A DNA stretch of 64,000 bases, from assembly GCA_028551475.1 (NCBI GenBank), contig CM052354.1:13973258-14037257 (forward strand), in the 5' to 3' direction. The translations under genes and the position numbers were made by a program. The first letter of the stretch is position 1. Each line of letters begins with the position of its first letter. Under the pieces are notes generated by a model. It searched no databases and was not told the DNA's origin. It worked only from the letters and a program-made list of their open reading frames with translations. This document shows positions 23,787 to 35,049 of the stretch, piece by piece. Source of the stretch: Casuarina equisetifolia. Taxonomy: Eukaryota; Streptophyta; Magnoliopsida; Fagales; Casuarinaceae.

Positions 23787-25330
23787 TCAAACATTTTCAA
23801 ACATTAACATACCAAGCTTTCTTCGAAGAGCATAAAACCTCTCTTTGTCTAATGGTTTGGTTAGAATGTCAACAATTTGTTTATCAGTACACACAAATTC
23901 AAGCACAACATCACCTTTTTGAACATGATCTCTAATGAAATGATTTCTAATTTCTATATGCTTAGTTTTAGAGTACTTTATGGGATTCTTAGTAAGATTA
24001 ATGGCACTAATGTTGTCACATCTTAATGGAATTTTCTGTGATGATATACCATAATTCTCTAATTGTTGTTTTATCCACAAGATTTAAGCATAACTACTAG
24101 TTATAGCTACGTATTTAGCTTCTATGGAGGAAAAAGCTACACAATTTTGTTTCTTAGAATGCCAAAAGCCAAGCATGTTTCCAAGATAGTGACATCCACC
24201 ACTTGTGCTTTTCCTATCTAATTTGCAGCCAACATAGTTTGAATCACTAAAGGCATGCAAATTAAGGGTTGTGTCTCTAAGGTACCATATTCCTATAGAA
24301 ACCGTGTCTCTAAGGTATCTAAAGATTCTTTTAACAATTACCAAGTGTTGTTCTTTAGGGTTAGATTGATACCTAGCAGACAAGCATACACTAAACATAA
24401 TATCAAGTCTAGATGCAATTAAATACAACAAAGAACCAATCATTCCACGATAAGATTTAGTGTCTATGCTAATTCCATTTTCATCATTTGATAGTGATAA
24501 AGAAATGCTCATAGGTGTGTTCATTGGTTTAGAGTAATGCATCTTATACTTGTTTAGCAATTCGTTTGTATATTTTGTTTGACTTATGAAGGTTCCTTTG
24601 TTTCTTTATTTAATTTGTAAACCAAGAAAGTATGTTAATTCATCCATTATACTCATTTCAAATTCATTTTGCATGCATGCAGCAAATTCTTCACATAGCA
24701 TAGAGTTTGTAGAACCAAACACAATGTCATCAACATATATTTGAACAATTAAAATATATGTTTCTTTTATGGATAAAGTATTATGTACTTTTCCTTTTCT
24801 AAAACCATTATCAGTTAAGAAGGTACTCAATTTATCATACTATGCATGTGGAGCTTGTTTCAAACCATATAAAGCTTTTGAGAGTTTCAAAACATGATTT
24901 GAATGAATCGGATCCTCAAATATGGGTGGTTGTTCAACATACACGTCTTCCTTTACAATACCATTTAAAAATGCACTTTTGAAATCCATTTGAAACAAGG
25001 TAAAGTTCATACAACAAGCGAAGGCAGGCAAAATTCTAATTGCTTCTAACCTAGCCACTGGTGCAAATGTTTTATCATAGTCAATTCCTTCTTCTTGACT
25101 ATATCCTTATTCTACTAATCTAGCCCTATTCCTAGTAATGATACCATTTTCATCTAGTTTATTTCTAAACACCCATTTTGTGCCTATAACTAAATGATTA
25201 TTTGGTCTAGGAACTAAATTCCAAACCTTGCTTCTCTAAAACTAGTTTAATTTTTCCTGCATAGCAAGAAACCAAATTTCATTCTCAAGAGCCTTATCTT
25301 CTTTCTTTAGCTTTACTTGGGATAGAAAAG
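23787..25330 (-). pseudogene. RT and RNase H of element C
   Basis: RT blocks on the minus strand are MARLEAIRILPAFA (25017-25058), FQMDFKSAFLNG (24965-25000), LYGLKQAPHA (24840-24870) and catalytic YVDD in VQIYVDDIVFGS (about 24715-24750). RNase H follows with SNYVGCKLDRKSTSGGC (24195-24250), SSIEAKYVA (24100-24130), then the terminal VDILTKPLDKERF (23850-23890). Stops separate four open pieces (near 24083, 24600, 24835 and 25110). Element B's RT lies 1.5 kb away in the same orientation, so two RT domains appear in tandem purely through nesting. Confidence 0.85.
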
Positions 25331-26275
25331 CTTGATGTTCATAAGTGTTGTGAACCTGGGGCCTTGTACTAACTTTAACATTAGGATATCCTATTATATG
25401 GTCCTGATCTACTTCACCTCTTACTCTAGGAAAGGAAGGATCCCTAGTCTCAGACTCCCCCTCAACTTCAACCCCATTTAGAACATTCTTAGAGCTAATG
25501 TTTTCTTTGATTTCTAGATTACTTTGACAATCATCTTCAAACTTAACATGAATTGACTTTTCTACAATTAGGGTTCATTTATTGAACACCCTATATGCCT
25601 TACTTGTATGAAAGTATCCAAGAAAGATTGTTTCATCACTTTTGGAATTAAACTTTCCAAGTGGTTCTTTTCCATAATTTAAAACAAAACATTTACTACC
25701 AAAAACATGAAATATGAAATGTTTGGTTTTCTTTCAAAGAATAGTTCAAAAGGTGTCTTTTTCAAAGTTGGTCTTAAGAGAGCACGATTTGAAATATAAC
25801 AAGCTATACTAATAGCTTCTCCCCAAAAATGCTTAGGAAGGTTATATTCACACATCATGGTCCTAGCCATTTCTTTAAGAGTTCTATTTTTCCTTTCAAC
25901 AATACCATTTTGTTGTGGTGTTCTAGGAGTTGAAAATTTATGTGAAATGACATTTTCTAAACAAAACTTTTCAAAGAGTTGGTTTTCAAATTTACCCCCA
26001 TGATCGATTCTTATTTTTACAATTGAAAGATCTTTTTCATTTTGAACCATTTTGCAAAATTTAGCAAACTTCTTAAATACCTCATCCTTTCTAGAGAGTC
26101 AATATGTCCATGTGAATCTAGAATAGTCATCTATAATGACTAAGACATAATATTTACCATTTAGAGTTGCTATTTTCATAGGACTGAAAAGATCCATGTG
26201 TAGTATCTCTAATGGTCTAGATGTATTCACTACAAGCTTCAATTTGAAGCTATTTTGTGTATGTTTTCCCTTAAT
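25331..26275 (-). pseudogene. Integrase of element C
   Basis: The core segment 25679-26050 holds the second catalytic region (IRIDHGGKFEN, where D-H-G-G replaces the usual D-x-G-G/T) and the TPQQNGIVERKN(R)TL motif. The catalytic Glu lies in G-I-V-E. It is followed by the FELFFERKPNISY block. Stops lie near 26105 and 26275. The region 25331-25640 is the variable linker to RT. Confidence 0.8.
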
Positions 26276-26836
26276 CTATGCTTCATATAATCTATCATGG
26301 TTACACTCTAGAGGTGGAAGACCTTTAACTAGGTTATACTTATATAACTTTTCTATTAAGCCTAGACCCGCATGTCTTAGCTTTCTATGCCACAACCAAG
26401 CATCCACATTTTTATTCACAACAAAGTATGTTTGTTCAACATTCAATTCACTCAAATCAAGCACATAGATGTTATCTTTTCTATTTCCAACAATTTTCAT
26501 ATCATGCTCAAAATGCTTAACAAGACAATTTTCTTTTCCAAATTTTATCTTGAATCCTTTATCACATAATTGACTTATACTAAGTAGATTAAATTTTAGT
26601 TCATCTACAAATAAAACCTCTAATATAAGTAGGGTATTAGGGTTACCTATGGTTCCCATGCCTTTTATCCTTCCTTTGGAGTTATCTCCAAAAGACACCG
26701 TACCTCCATTTCTTAACTCAAGTGTTGAGAAGAGCTCTTTCATCCCAATCATGTGTCTAGAGCAACCATTGTTCAAAATCCACATGTTTTTAAGCTTTTT
26801 GTCTTTCACTTGTGCACTTAAAACCTGTAGAAACAA
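26276..26836 (-). pseudogene. Protease and GAG-pre-integrase domain of element C
   Basis: This 186-codon open frame is the longest in the element. The Copia protease active site, normally D-S-G-C-S-R-H-M, reads N-N-G-C-S-R-H-M (26753-26773). The catalytic Asp has become Asn, a G-to-A change, so cleavage activity should be lost although the frame is open. The LLSISQLCDKG block follows at about 26560-26600. The GAG-pre-integrase motif WLWHRKLRHAG is at about 26365-26400, with a histidine pair that would bind zinc. Confidence 0.85.
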
Positions 26837-28665
26837 ATTTAATCATTGAAGTGTTTGGTACCCTTTTTATTTTGGGTCCATGAGTGTTAGTTAGACTTAG
26901 ACTTTTGACATTTTAGGCAACCAAAGTTTCTTTACTTTGTAAGCCTTTCTAAGTTTAATGGGACATTTATCAAATTTATGACCAACATAATTGCAAAAAG
27001 AGCATTTACTATAATGCAGTAGAATTGAACATTCTTTTTCTTTGAAGAAGTGAGTAAATGCTTTTGAATTTTCATTTGATTTGTATCCTAGTCCAGCTTC
27101 ATCATATATACCTCTTTGAGAATTTAAGATCTTATCTAACATAACACTTCCTTTTGAGAATTTTTCTAACAAGTTATTAGCATCAAGTTTTAACTTTAAA
27201 TCACTATTTTTTTTCTAGCTCAAGAACTCTACTTTTAAGATTATTAACATTTACATATGAGTTATTATCAACATATATTTCAAAATCAGAACATAAACTA
27301 CTGCCACAAGAAGTTTCCGTTTCTATGTTCATGTGTTTGAATATATTGTGTTTTTCATGTATAGTACTCATATATGCATCATACTTCACATATGCATTAG
27401 CAAGAATACTAATGTTATCATGCATGGAGAATGAAGTGTTTTTATGTTTAGTTCCATCTCTACATGCAATAGTTAATGTGCTTTGTTTATCATGCATATT
27501 AGTTAAAGCATTCTGATCAGCAGTAAAGATTTTCTGTTTTTCAGACTTATTTTTAGCTTTTAGCTTTCTCTACCTATTTTTTAACTTGTTTGCATATTCA
27601 ACTAAGTTTGAGAAAGCAGTTTCTAATCCAATGTTTATATGTAGAGATAATTTAGAATCACTTACCTTAATATTTTCTCCTTCAAGAGTTGTTATTGCGG
27701 TTAGGCATAGATGTACAACCTCTTCTTGAGTTTCTTCATTAGATGAAGAATTTTCATCATCCCAGGTAGCAAGCATAGCTTTCTTTTTGTTCTCACTATC
27801 TCTTTTTTATCACTAGACAATCAACCTTGATGTGTCCTAGTTTTCTAGATTCATAGCACATATTTTCCCTAGGTCTATTTGCTTCTTTTCTCCTAGTTTG
27901 TCCTATGTTTCTACTTAATCCTTTTCTTAGAAATTTCCTAAATCTCCTAGCTATAAGAGTTACTTCATCATTTTCTGATTCTTCCTCTTCAACCTTTTCA
28001 ACTTCCACTTTAAGTGCAAGTGATCTTCTATTTTCCTTCTTTTTCTCTTTTCTCATAAGTTTCATTTCATGAGTTTTAAGAGAACCTAGCAAGTCATCTA
28101 AGGTTAGCACATCTAGGTCATGAGCCTCTTCTATGGCCATCTTCTTAGGATCCTAACTTTCGGGTAGGGATACTAACATTTTTCTCACCATTTCCTCATT
28201 TGTTTAAGTTTTTCCTAACAATTTAAGTTCAGAAATAATCTCAGTAAATCTACCAAACATGTCACTAATAGTTTTAGAATCTTTCATAACAAACAATTCA
28301 TAGTCATGAGTAAGCATAGTAACTTTAGAAGATTTTACCTTTTTGGTTCCTTTATATATGACTTCTAATTTATCCCAAATCTCTTTACCGATGAGGCAAG
28401 AGGACACTTTGTTAAACTCATGTACTCTAAGACCACTATAAATCATATTCATGGACTTAGCATTTAACCCCATTAGTTTAACTTCATTTTTAGTCCGCTC
28501 ATCAGTCAAGGGTAATGTGATACCCTTCCTGATTACATGCCAAGCTTCTGGATCTTTGCCTATTACAAAGACTTGCATTAATTGTTTCCAATGCCTAAAA
28601 TTAATTTCATCAAACAAAGGAGGTTTATTAAAACCTGTAACAGCTAAACCTTTGTTAGAAGCCAT
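26837..28665 (-). pseudogene. Gag of element C
   Basis: It starts at 28665 with MASNKGLAVTGFNKPPLFD, where the conserved F-x-x-W-K motif (FRHWKQLM) follows, and runs as a capsid-like frame to 28204. A second frame (27796-28140) ends with a zinc knuckle C-Y-E-S-x4-G-H-x4-D-C, in which the second cysteine has become serine. Coiled-coil-like, Lys/Glu-rich pieces follow (27204-27776). A second knuckle-like C-S-F-C-x3-GH-x4-C lies at about 26950-27010. Frames are separated by stops near 28200, 27790, 27565 and 27200. Confidence 0.8.
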
Positions 28666-28711
28666 AGTATGGATCTACTTTAAAATGTTAATCCTCTTAA
28701 TCAAAGAACCT

Positions 28712-28727
28712 GGCTCTAGATGCCAAT
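28712..28727 (-). other. Primer-binding site of element C
   Basis: The minus strand reads ATTGGCATCTAGAGCC beside the LTR end at 28728, a decayed TGGTATCAGAGCC-type initiator-Met site. Confidence 0.75.
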
Positions 28728-30459
28728 TGTTGGGTTTATGGCTTAACAAGAAGGGGGCTTGAATTGTTTAAGCCAAGACTTTATCACAATTTTTTTGTTC
28801 TAAAAAGATTCTAAGTTCTTATACAAGTCATACAAATGAAGCAAGCATCAAGCAAGCAAATTCTAAGCAAGTGACATGTTAATTTACAATAAGATAGCAA
28901 ATTATCATCAAATATTTCACAACTATATAGCAAATAAAACAGTCAGCTAGTATCAAGTAAATGATAAAGTAATTAGCAACACATAACAGGTAACATTCAA
29001 GTCAATAGAGGGAAAAGAAGAAACACCAGATTTACCATAATGGTTCGGCACTCAATCCTTGAGTCCTATGTCCACCCTCTTTTCCTTCAATCCAACTTAT
29101 TGAAATCTCCTTTACTCAAACTAGATTAGGAGAAAACGTTCTCCCTAATCCAACCAATTCCTCCTCAAAGGAATTTCCAAGTCTAAATACAATTAACCTT
29201 AGTTCAAATAGCAAATCCCTTAAAGATGTAAAGATAATGAGGGATAATGCTAATACAAGAGCTTATACAAGATATTGAATGTAATGATAAGCTCTAATCT
29301 CAAAACCCCCAAATAGTTTCATATTAAGGTTTTAGATTTACAAATCAATTTATGTGCAATTGATAATATATGTTCAATTAGCATATAAACAAAGATATAT
29401 CACAAAGAATAATCACACATAAGTGATATTAAGTTGAGTATCAAAGATATCACCGAAGTTTTTTCACAGTGAACAAAGGATGAGCTCAAGAATGACTTCT
29501 CTTGAATAATAACTCAAAGAGATTCACTCAAAATCTTCATCTTCAATCATAGAATGGCTTTCTCTTATATATGATATGAAAACAAAGAATCGAGACATGA
29601 TTTCTGTCATACCCATCATTTCATATGTTTCTTTCCATTGAGAGAATGTAGATTGTACCTTTTTAGGTTCCACATCAGCTTCTTCCTCAAACCGAGCATC
29701 AGATTCTAACATTCACTTAAAACTTTTACAAATCCTCCCATTAGAGGAGCAGGGATGCGACTGTGGTGAGAGAGACAGAAAGGGGGCATTGGTGTTTTGA
29801 ATAAAAGCTAGGGCTTCTAAGGTGATCAAGACACTTAAGTGTGCTTTGTGAACTAAACGACACCGTCATGGATTGGGCTTCACAATATCAAAACACGGGC
29901 CAAGCTTCCATAAAAGTAGATCACAGGCCAAGTCTCTTGTAAGAGCAGAGCACGGGCCAACTCTCTTATAAGAACAAAACATGGGCTAACTCTCTTATGA
30001 GAATAGAACACGGGCTAACTTTCCTATGAAAACAAAACACAAGCCAATTCTCTTCTGCAAAGTAGTAGTGCACCAAGAAGTCTTAAAAGATGGCCATGAA
30101 TCAAGCAAGTCATGAACAAGTAAAGTGAACCTTGATTTGTTTTAAGAAACTCTTAGTAACTTAGCTAAAGTTCATCATAAAGTACCTTCATATAAACAAG
30201 AGCAAGTATCATATTTCTCAAATATAATAAATTATATACATATATTTAATGTCATTTAAATAAAGCATTTTTCAAAGACATTATATGATGATATCATGTT
30301 AAGAAATGTAGAAAGCCAACTACTTTATAATATCATTAGTTGATATTATAATTTACACACCTTTTACTTCCTATGATTTTTTTTTGCACATATGAAAAAG
30401 ATTTTTCAATAAATAATCCACAATAGATTTTGTCACAACAAAACCCTTATTTTCCAACA
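28728..30459 (-). repeat. 5' LTR of element C
   Basis: It is 1732 bp, on plus TGTTGGGTTTATGG...TTATTTTCCAACA. It carries five 29-bp repeat units (29925-30068) and a 62-codon frame (29524-29712) parallel to the one in the 3' LTR. Confidence 0.9.
29925..30068. repeat. 29-bp tandem repeat in element C 5' LTR (5 units)
   Basis: Units start at 29925, 29954, 29983, 30012 and 30041 with the same core as in the 3' LTR. Confidence 0.9.
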
Positions 30460-30474
30460 TATACATAATCCTAT

Positions 30475-30917
30475 TGTTATGTGTTTCCCTCATCTGACAA
30501 CCAAGTAGGAGATGGTGAGGGATGTAAAGGCTTTTGTGGGGAGGAAACATGAGGATATGGCCACACAATGTTTGTAATTAAGTGTTAAGGTTGTAGATAT
30601 AGGTAGTAATGTCACCCATACTTGCCGTTTGTAGAGTTTTGTTTAACTACCTTTGAATTTCCCTCTCTTAGTAGTTAGAAAGGACAATATAATAAGGAAT
30701 GGAGGGTAGACTAGAGGCAAGACTTTTGTAACCAAAGTTCCTTTCCTCAAGGTATCTCTCTTCTTTCTTGATAATAACTTTTCTTTGCAAGCATTTGTCT
30801 CTTTTGTCTTATACTCATAACACACCATAAGAAAAGAGATTCACCATAATCCTTGATTTTATGACAACTACCTTGAACCCAAGCCAATGAAAAGATCCTA
30901 GGCTTATGTATGTAACA
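30475..30917 (+). repeat. 5' LTR of element E
   Basis: It runs TGTTATGTGTTTCCC...TTATGTATGTAACA, 443 bp. The pair to 43967-44038 plus 45621-45977 is clear over the whole length. A CT-rich leader with TTGATAATAACTTTTC lies near 30770. Confidence 0.9.
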
Positions 30918-30920
30918 ATA

Positions 30921-30933
30921 AGGTATCAAAGCC
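30921..30933 (+). other. Primer-binding site of element E
   Basis: AGGTATCAAAGCC, three bases after the LTR end, is two changes from TGGTATCAGAGCC (initiator Met). Confidence 0.8.
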
Positions 30934-30943
30934 ATCACTAGCA

Positions 30944-32581
30944 ATGGCGAAGCAAAGTCAAGGTAGCCTCACAAAGGAACTTAATCGCCAGCTCTTAGAG
31001 ATTATGGAGGTCATGCATCAACAATTTGCTGATGTCCATTTGTAACTGAAGGAACATTTTGCTAAGTTTCAAGTGCAAGTGGAAGGGAAGTACCTTGACC
31101 ACCAAAAAGAAATACAAGAATCATCCTATGGTAAAGGAAACAATGACAAGGAAGTTCACTACCCACCCAGGTCTAGTAGTCAACCATCTTGCCATCGAGG
31201 GGTAAAGTTTAAGTTCTAAAGGTTTACTAGTGGAGGAGATTTAGATGACTGGGTTAGCCATATGACTTAATTCTTTGCATGCCAATGCACCTCAGAGGAG
31301 GAAAAGAAGTAGAGCCCTACAAGAGATATTACATGGGATGAACCAGTGGAGGCACTTAACAACAAATATGGACCCTCTGGGTTCCGTAACTTCTATGGTG
31401 ATTTAACAAAGTTGCATCAAACTAGGTCAGTGGATCAATATCATTCTTAATATACTTGGCTTCTGATGAAATTTAGGCCATTCACCGCTGGCAGCAAATT
31501 CCAAGGTTCATTAGTGGCCTAAAGGAATACATCCACATAGAAGTTCAAGCTAAACAACTAGTCACCTTTCTATATGCCTTGGGCTTGGCTCAATTTCATA
31601 AGTCTAAAAGCTCTTACAAGTCTACAGTAGGAACTTTTACAAAAAAAGTGTGGAAAGGTAGAAAATATAGGCAAGAAGAAGGCCATCACGATCAAGAAGT
31701 TATCATCTAATGAACATATGGATTGCCACAAGTGAGGCTTATGCTTCAACTACAACAAATGTTACACACTAGGCCACAAATGCAAGGGCTTGTTCTTCCT
31801 TCAGATGCTAGATGATGGGGAAGATGAACAGAAGGAAGTACTTATGCTAGAAGGAGCTGAAGAAGTTTATAAAATATCCATTGATATTATCACCAGGTCC
31901 TTGACATAGCAAACTATATGAACGAATGGACATTTGACTGATTATAAGCATGATGTCAGTATCCTAATTGATTTAGAAAGCCCACAGAACTTCCTTTGAC
32001 AAGGATTGGCTAAGCAAATGGGTGTAGTTTAAGATCAAGACAAAAGGTTTGAAGTACAAGTGGCAAATGGGGAAAGAATATGGAATGAAGGTTACTATCA
32101 TAGTGTTAAGCTGCTCTTATAAGCAAAAAGGATGGAAATTAAGTTTTATTTATTGCTATTACATGGCTTGGACCTTGTTCTGGGCATTTAATGGCTACGA
32201 AATTTGGATGACATCTCTTGGAATTTTTCCAAGTTCTATATGTCTTTTCACATGGGTGGGAGAAAAATTGAGCTTAAAAGAATGGGGTCACTAGAATATA
32301 AGTTGCTGAGTAGTCAAAAAATGTGTAAGGAATTGATAAAGGAAAAAAAAAAGGCAATCATGTTATGGATGCTACATGTGGACCAAGAAGTCATGGAAGG
32401 CCTAAAGGAGTCCACAATGTCAACAAGAGTCAAGGCACCTAACTTGATTGCTGTCACATAAAGAAACAAGGAGCCAATGCTTGTTACAAGAAAAGCTACC
32501 AAGGTATTGCAAGGAGCTCTCTCTCACCTCTTTTCAAAATATGTTGATGTTTTTATAGAGTCCAAGGGTCTACCTCCACTC
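30944..32581 (+). pseudogene. Gag and protease of Gypsy E
   Basis: The gag starts MAKQSQGSL at 30944. A gag core with FISGLKEYIHIEVQ is at 31510-31550. A zinc knuckle remnant C-H-K...N-Y-N-K-C-Y-T-L-G-H-K-C-K lies near 31725-31785. The protease follows, where I-D-x-G reads I-D-L-E-S (about 31965), so the active-site Gly is lost. The region ends near 32580 with the linker to RT (FSKYVDVF-like, 32530-32560), where element G1 begins. Many stops. Confidence 0.75.
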
Positions 32582-33007
32582 TGTTGATAACTCTATTTTA
32601 TATAGAGTTATTGTTATTATTTTAGGTTATATTTAATATAATTTTTATTAAATTATATTTATATTTAATTGTATTTATGTATGTTTTTGTTATTTTAGGT
32701 AGCAAACCCAAAATAAAAGAAAAGGAAGGAAATGAAGCAAAAATTGGAAGGAAAAGAGAAGAGAAAAAGAAGCAATTAATCTCATAAGGGAAAGCACGTG
32801 ATGAACAAATGAGAGTCGGACTGCAAGGGTTAAAAAAAATAGAAAACAGAAAAAGAGGTTGAATAACGAAAAGACGGGGGCAGAAAGAGGAAAGGAAAGA
32901 GAGAAACCAAGAAAGGGAGAAAAAGACCGGCGCCAGACAAACTGAGGCAAGGGAGCGAATGTCAGCATGGGAAGGTTGCACGATAGCGGACCGAAACACA
33001 AATGGAG
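32582..33007 (+). repeat. Athila-type LTR G1, left part
   Basis: It starts TGTTGATAACTCTATTTTATATAG. It corresponds to the start of the LTR at 57403 (TCTTGATAACTAACTG, with TATTTTAG further in). It is interrupted at 33007 by element F and continues at about 39570. Confidence 0.7.
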
Positions 33008-33352
33008 TGTTAGGACCCCGTTTGGATGCATGACATGTGGACAAGGAAGGGCGAGATGGACTTTCAACCAAGGGCAATTATGGGAAGAGAAAAGACACTT
33101 GAGATGGGCAAAAAGGCAAGGAAGTGTTGTGAATGTTCAGTTTGGGAAATGTATCATCTTTTGAGTATCAGTACCTAGCTTAGCCTTAGTTGCAGTAGCG
33201 TAATGTTAGTGTAGCTATAGTTTCAGTTTGTAATCTGTTCTTGTTGTTGAAATAGTATGAACTTGTTGTGTAATTTGGAGATTTATCCAAATTAGGGGGA
33301 GGTTCTACCAAATTTTCCCTAAATTCTAGTTAGTTTAGATTTGGTCTTAACA
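33008..33352 (+). repeat. 5' LTR of element F
   Basis: 345 bp; TG...CA ends with the longer inverted ends TGTTAGGACC and GGTCTTAACA. Next to it at 33355-33368, TGGTTTCTGAAGCC is a decayed initiator-Met primer site. Confidence 0.9.
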
Positions 33353-33365
33353 GTGGTTTCTGAAG

Positions 33366-35040
33366 CCACCGCCTTGGCACCCTAAACCCGCCGGCAAACC
33401 ATTGCTAACAATGCTTTCCACCTGCAAAAACTAGAAACCCAACATGAAGCCCTCCACCATAACTCGATGCCTAACAAACCCTATTTCTCTAATTCATGAC
33501 CACCCTCACCTCCCATCTCGATGCTATGTCCAGCCCCTTGCCTACCATCGCTCTCCCCCAACTACCCACATCACCCACTAAACCCATACCTTTCACCACA
33601 TCTGCCATCCCCTCAACCGTGTCCCCCCTACTACCCACATCATCGTCCCTAACCTTCCCACCCAAACACCACCCAGCCATTCTTGGACGGTCTCCAATGG
33701 GCCCAGCCAATTCGTCCTCGTGGAAGATCTAGACGGCACCCCACCTTCGCCCACGACCTCCACACTTTCGACCACGGTCCCTCCAACCCCACAAACCATC
33801 ACGGGGTCCATTTTAGCCCTCGTCACAGTTCCATCTGCAACCTTCACGGCCTCCATAGCTCCACCGATAATTGGCCGAGGCAACCCCCTGCCACCCCTAC
33901 TGCACCATGAGCCGCCACTGCACTAGGCCACAAGGCCTCCAAGCCCGCCACCCCTCTTGCACCCTGAGCCGCCACTGCACTAGGCCACAAGGCCTCCAGG
34001 CCCGCCACCCCTCTTGCACCCTGAGTCGCCACCGCACCAAGCCACAAGGCCTCTAGGCCCACCAGCCCCTAGCAAACCTAGGGCCCACGCCCTACTGCTT
34101 GGGCCCCCAAAGCTTCGCCCCCCAACACCAAGTTGGGCCACAAGCCATTTGGGCCCTCAAAGTGCCCACCCCTAACACCAGGCTAGGCAGCAGGCCCTTT
34201 GGGATTATTCCCAGGTTGACCCTTACTCCCACTAGGGCCCGAGCCCAACAGGCCCTACCCAGGTGCCCCCATAGCAAGACTAGCCCCTCACTCCGCAACC
34301 CCAGGCCCACACAAGGTCTCCCTAACCATGGGCCCCTCAGGCGTTGCTAGCCTAAGGCCACACTCCAACGGGGTCTTCTAACCACTAGGCCCCGAACCCC
34401 CTAGGCCCCTTTCAAGAGCAACTGTCCCAGTTCCCCGACCCCTAGGCGTCCTCTGCGCCCACCTCCCACCTAGGTTGGGCCCCTCCTTCTCCTGACCCCC
34501 CAAGGCCCTATGGCCATAGGCCCTCTCCTCCCCAAGCCCTACATCTCTTTGGGCCAAGCCAAAATTCGAGCCCCCTTGCTTGGAACCAAAGGGCGCCCCC
34601 TATTCAGCCAGCCTAAGGCCCCCTACCTTGGACCCAGCCCCTATAGCAGAGTAACTAGGGGCCAGCCCCGCCCAACGGGCCCCCTGCCTGGGACCAACCA
34701 CCGAACAGCCCCCCCTTTGGGCCCCCTAGCCCTTAGGCGGCCTGGACTCAACAGTCAGCTGGCCCTCGACCACTTAGGCGGCTCAACAGCTAGCCATCAA
34801 CACCTCCCCCGCCTGGGGTCAACAACCACACGGACCCCCCACTACATGAGGGCACCAACAGCCTCTGTCAAGGGGCTCTCCTCTAGCCTGGGGCGTTTCC
34901 AACCCCCCCCCACCACTCACCACTGGCTGGCACCTACCTATCCAACCCTTCCTGGGGAGCTGACCAGCCTCCCCCTCCTAGCTAATGGAGCTTGTATGGC
35001 CATTCCAACTATTAGGACCAGCGCTCGCCACTAGGTAACT
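33366..35040 (+). pseudogene. C-rich, Pro-coding 5' region of element F
   Basis: About 1.7 kb is strikingly rich in C on the plus strand, with CCC/GCC/CCA runs, unlike the AT-rich surroundings. Open pieces in several frames (33496-33732, 33720-33926, 34510-35034) are Pro/Ser/Thr/Leu-rich and show no named domain. Their length mainly reflects the low number of AT-rich stops. Position, directly before the gag core, suggests an expanded, degenerated N-terminal gag or leader. A 57-bp tandem repeat lies inside it. Not a host gene as far as can be seen. Confidence 0.5.
33909..34068 (+). repeat. 57-bp tandem repeat in element F (nearly 3 units)
   Basis: Units start at 33909, 33966 and 34023, 57 bp (19 codons) apart, with core GCCACTGCACTAGGCCACAA. 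Each differs by a few bases. Confidence 0.9.
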
Positions 35041-35049
35041 CGAGCTTTT

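Larger units (their letters stand above)
16650..30459 (-). mobile_element. SIRE/Maximus-like Copia element C, full length with nested element B
   Basis: Long LTRs bound the element (16650-18452 and 28728-30459). The TSD TATAC is perfect (16645-16649 and 30460-30464). On the minus strand the order is 5' LTR, primer site, gag, protease, integrase, RT, RNase H, short spacer, purine tract, 3' LTR: the Copia order. Element B (18800 to about 23620) sits in the spacer between RNase H and the purine tract. LTR length near 1.75 kb, a long gag and the AAAAAGGGGGAGATTG purine tract are typical of the SIRE lineage. The spacer is too short to hold an env-like frame. Coding is interrupted and catalytic residues are lost. 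Confidence 0.9.

Noticed and set aside
33496..35034. Pro-rich frames as a host gene (extensin-like)
   Set aside because: No signal peptide or regular Ser-Pro repeats, frames on both strands are equally open, and the block lies between the primer site and gag of element F.
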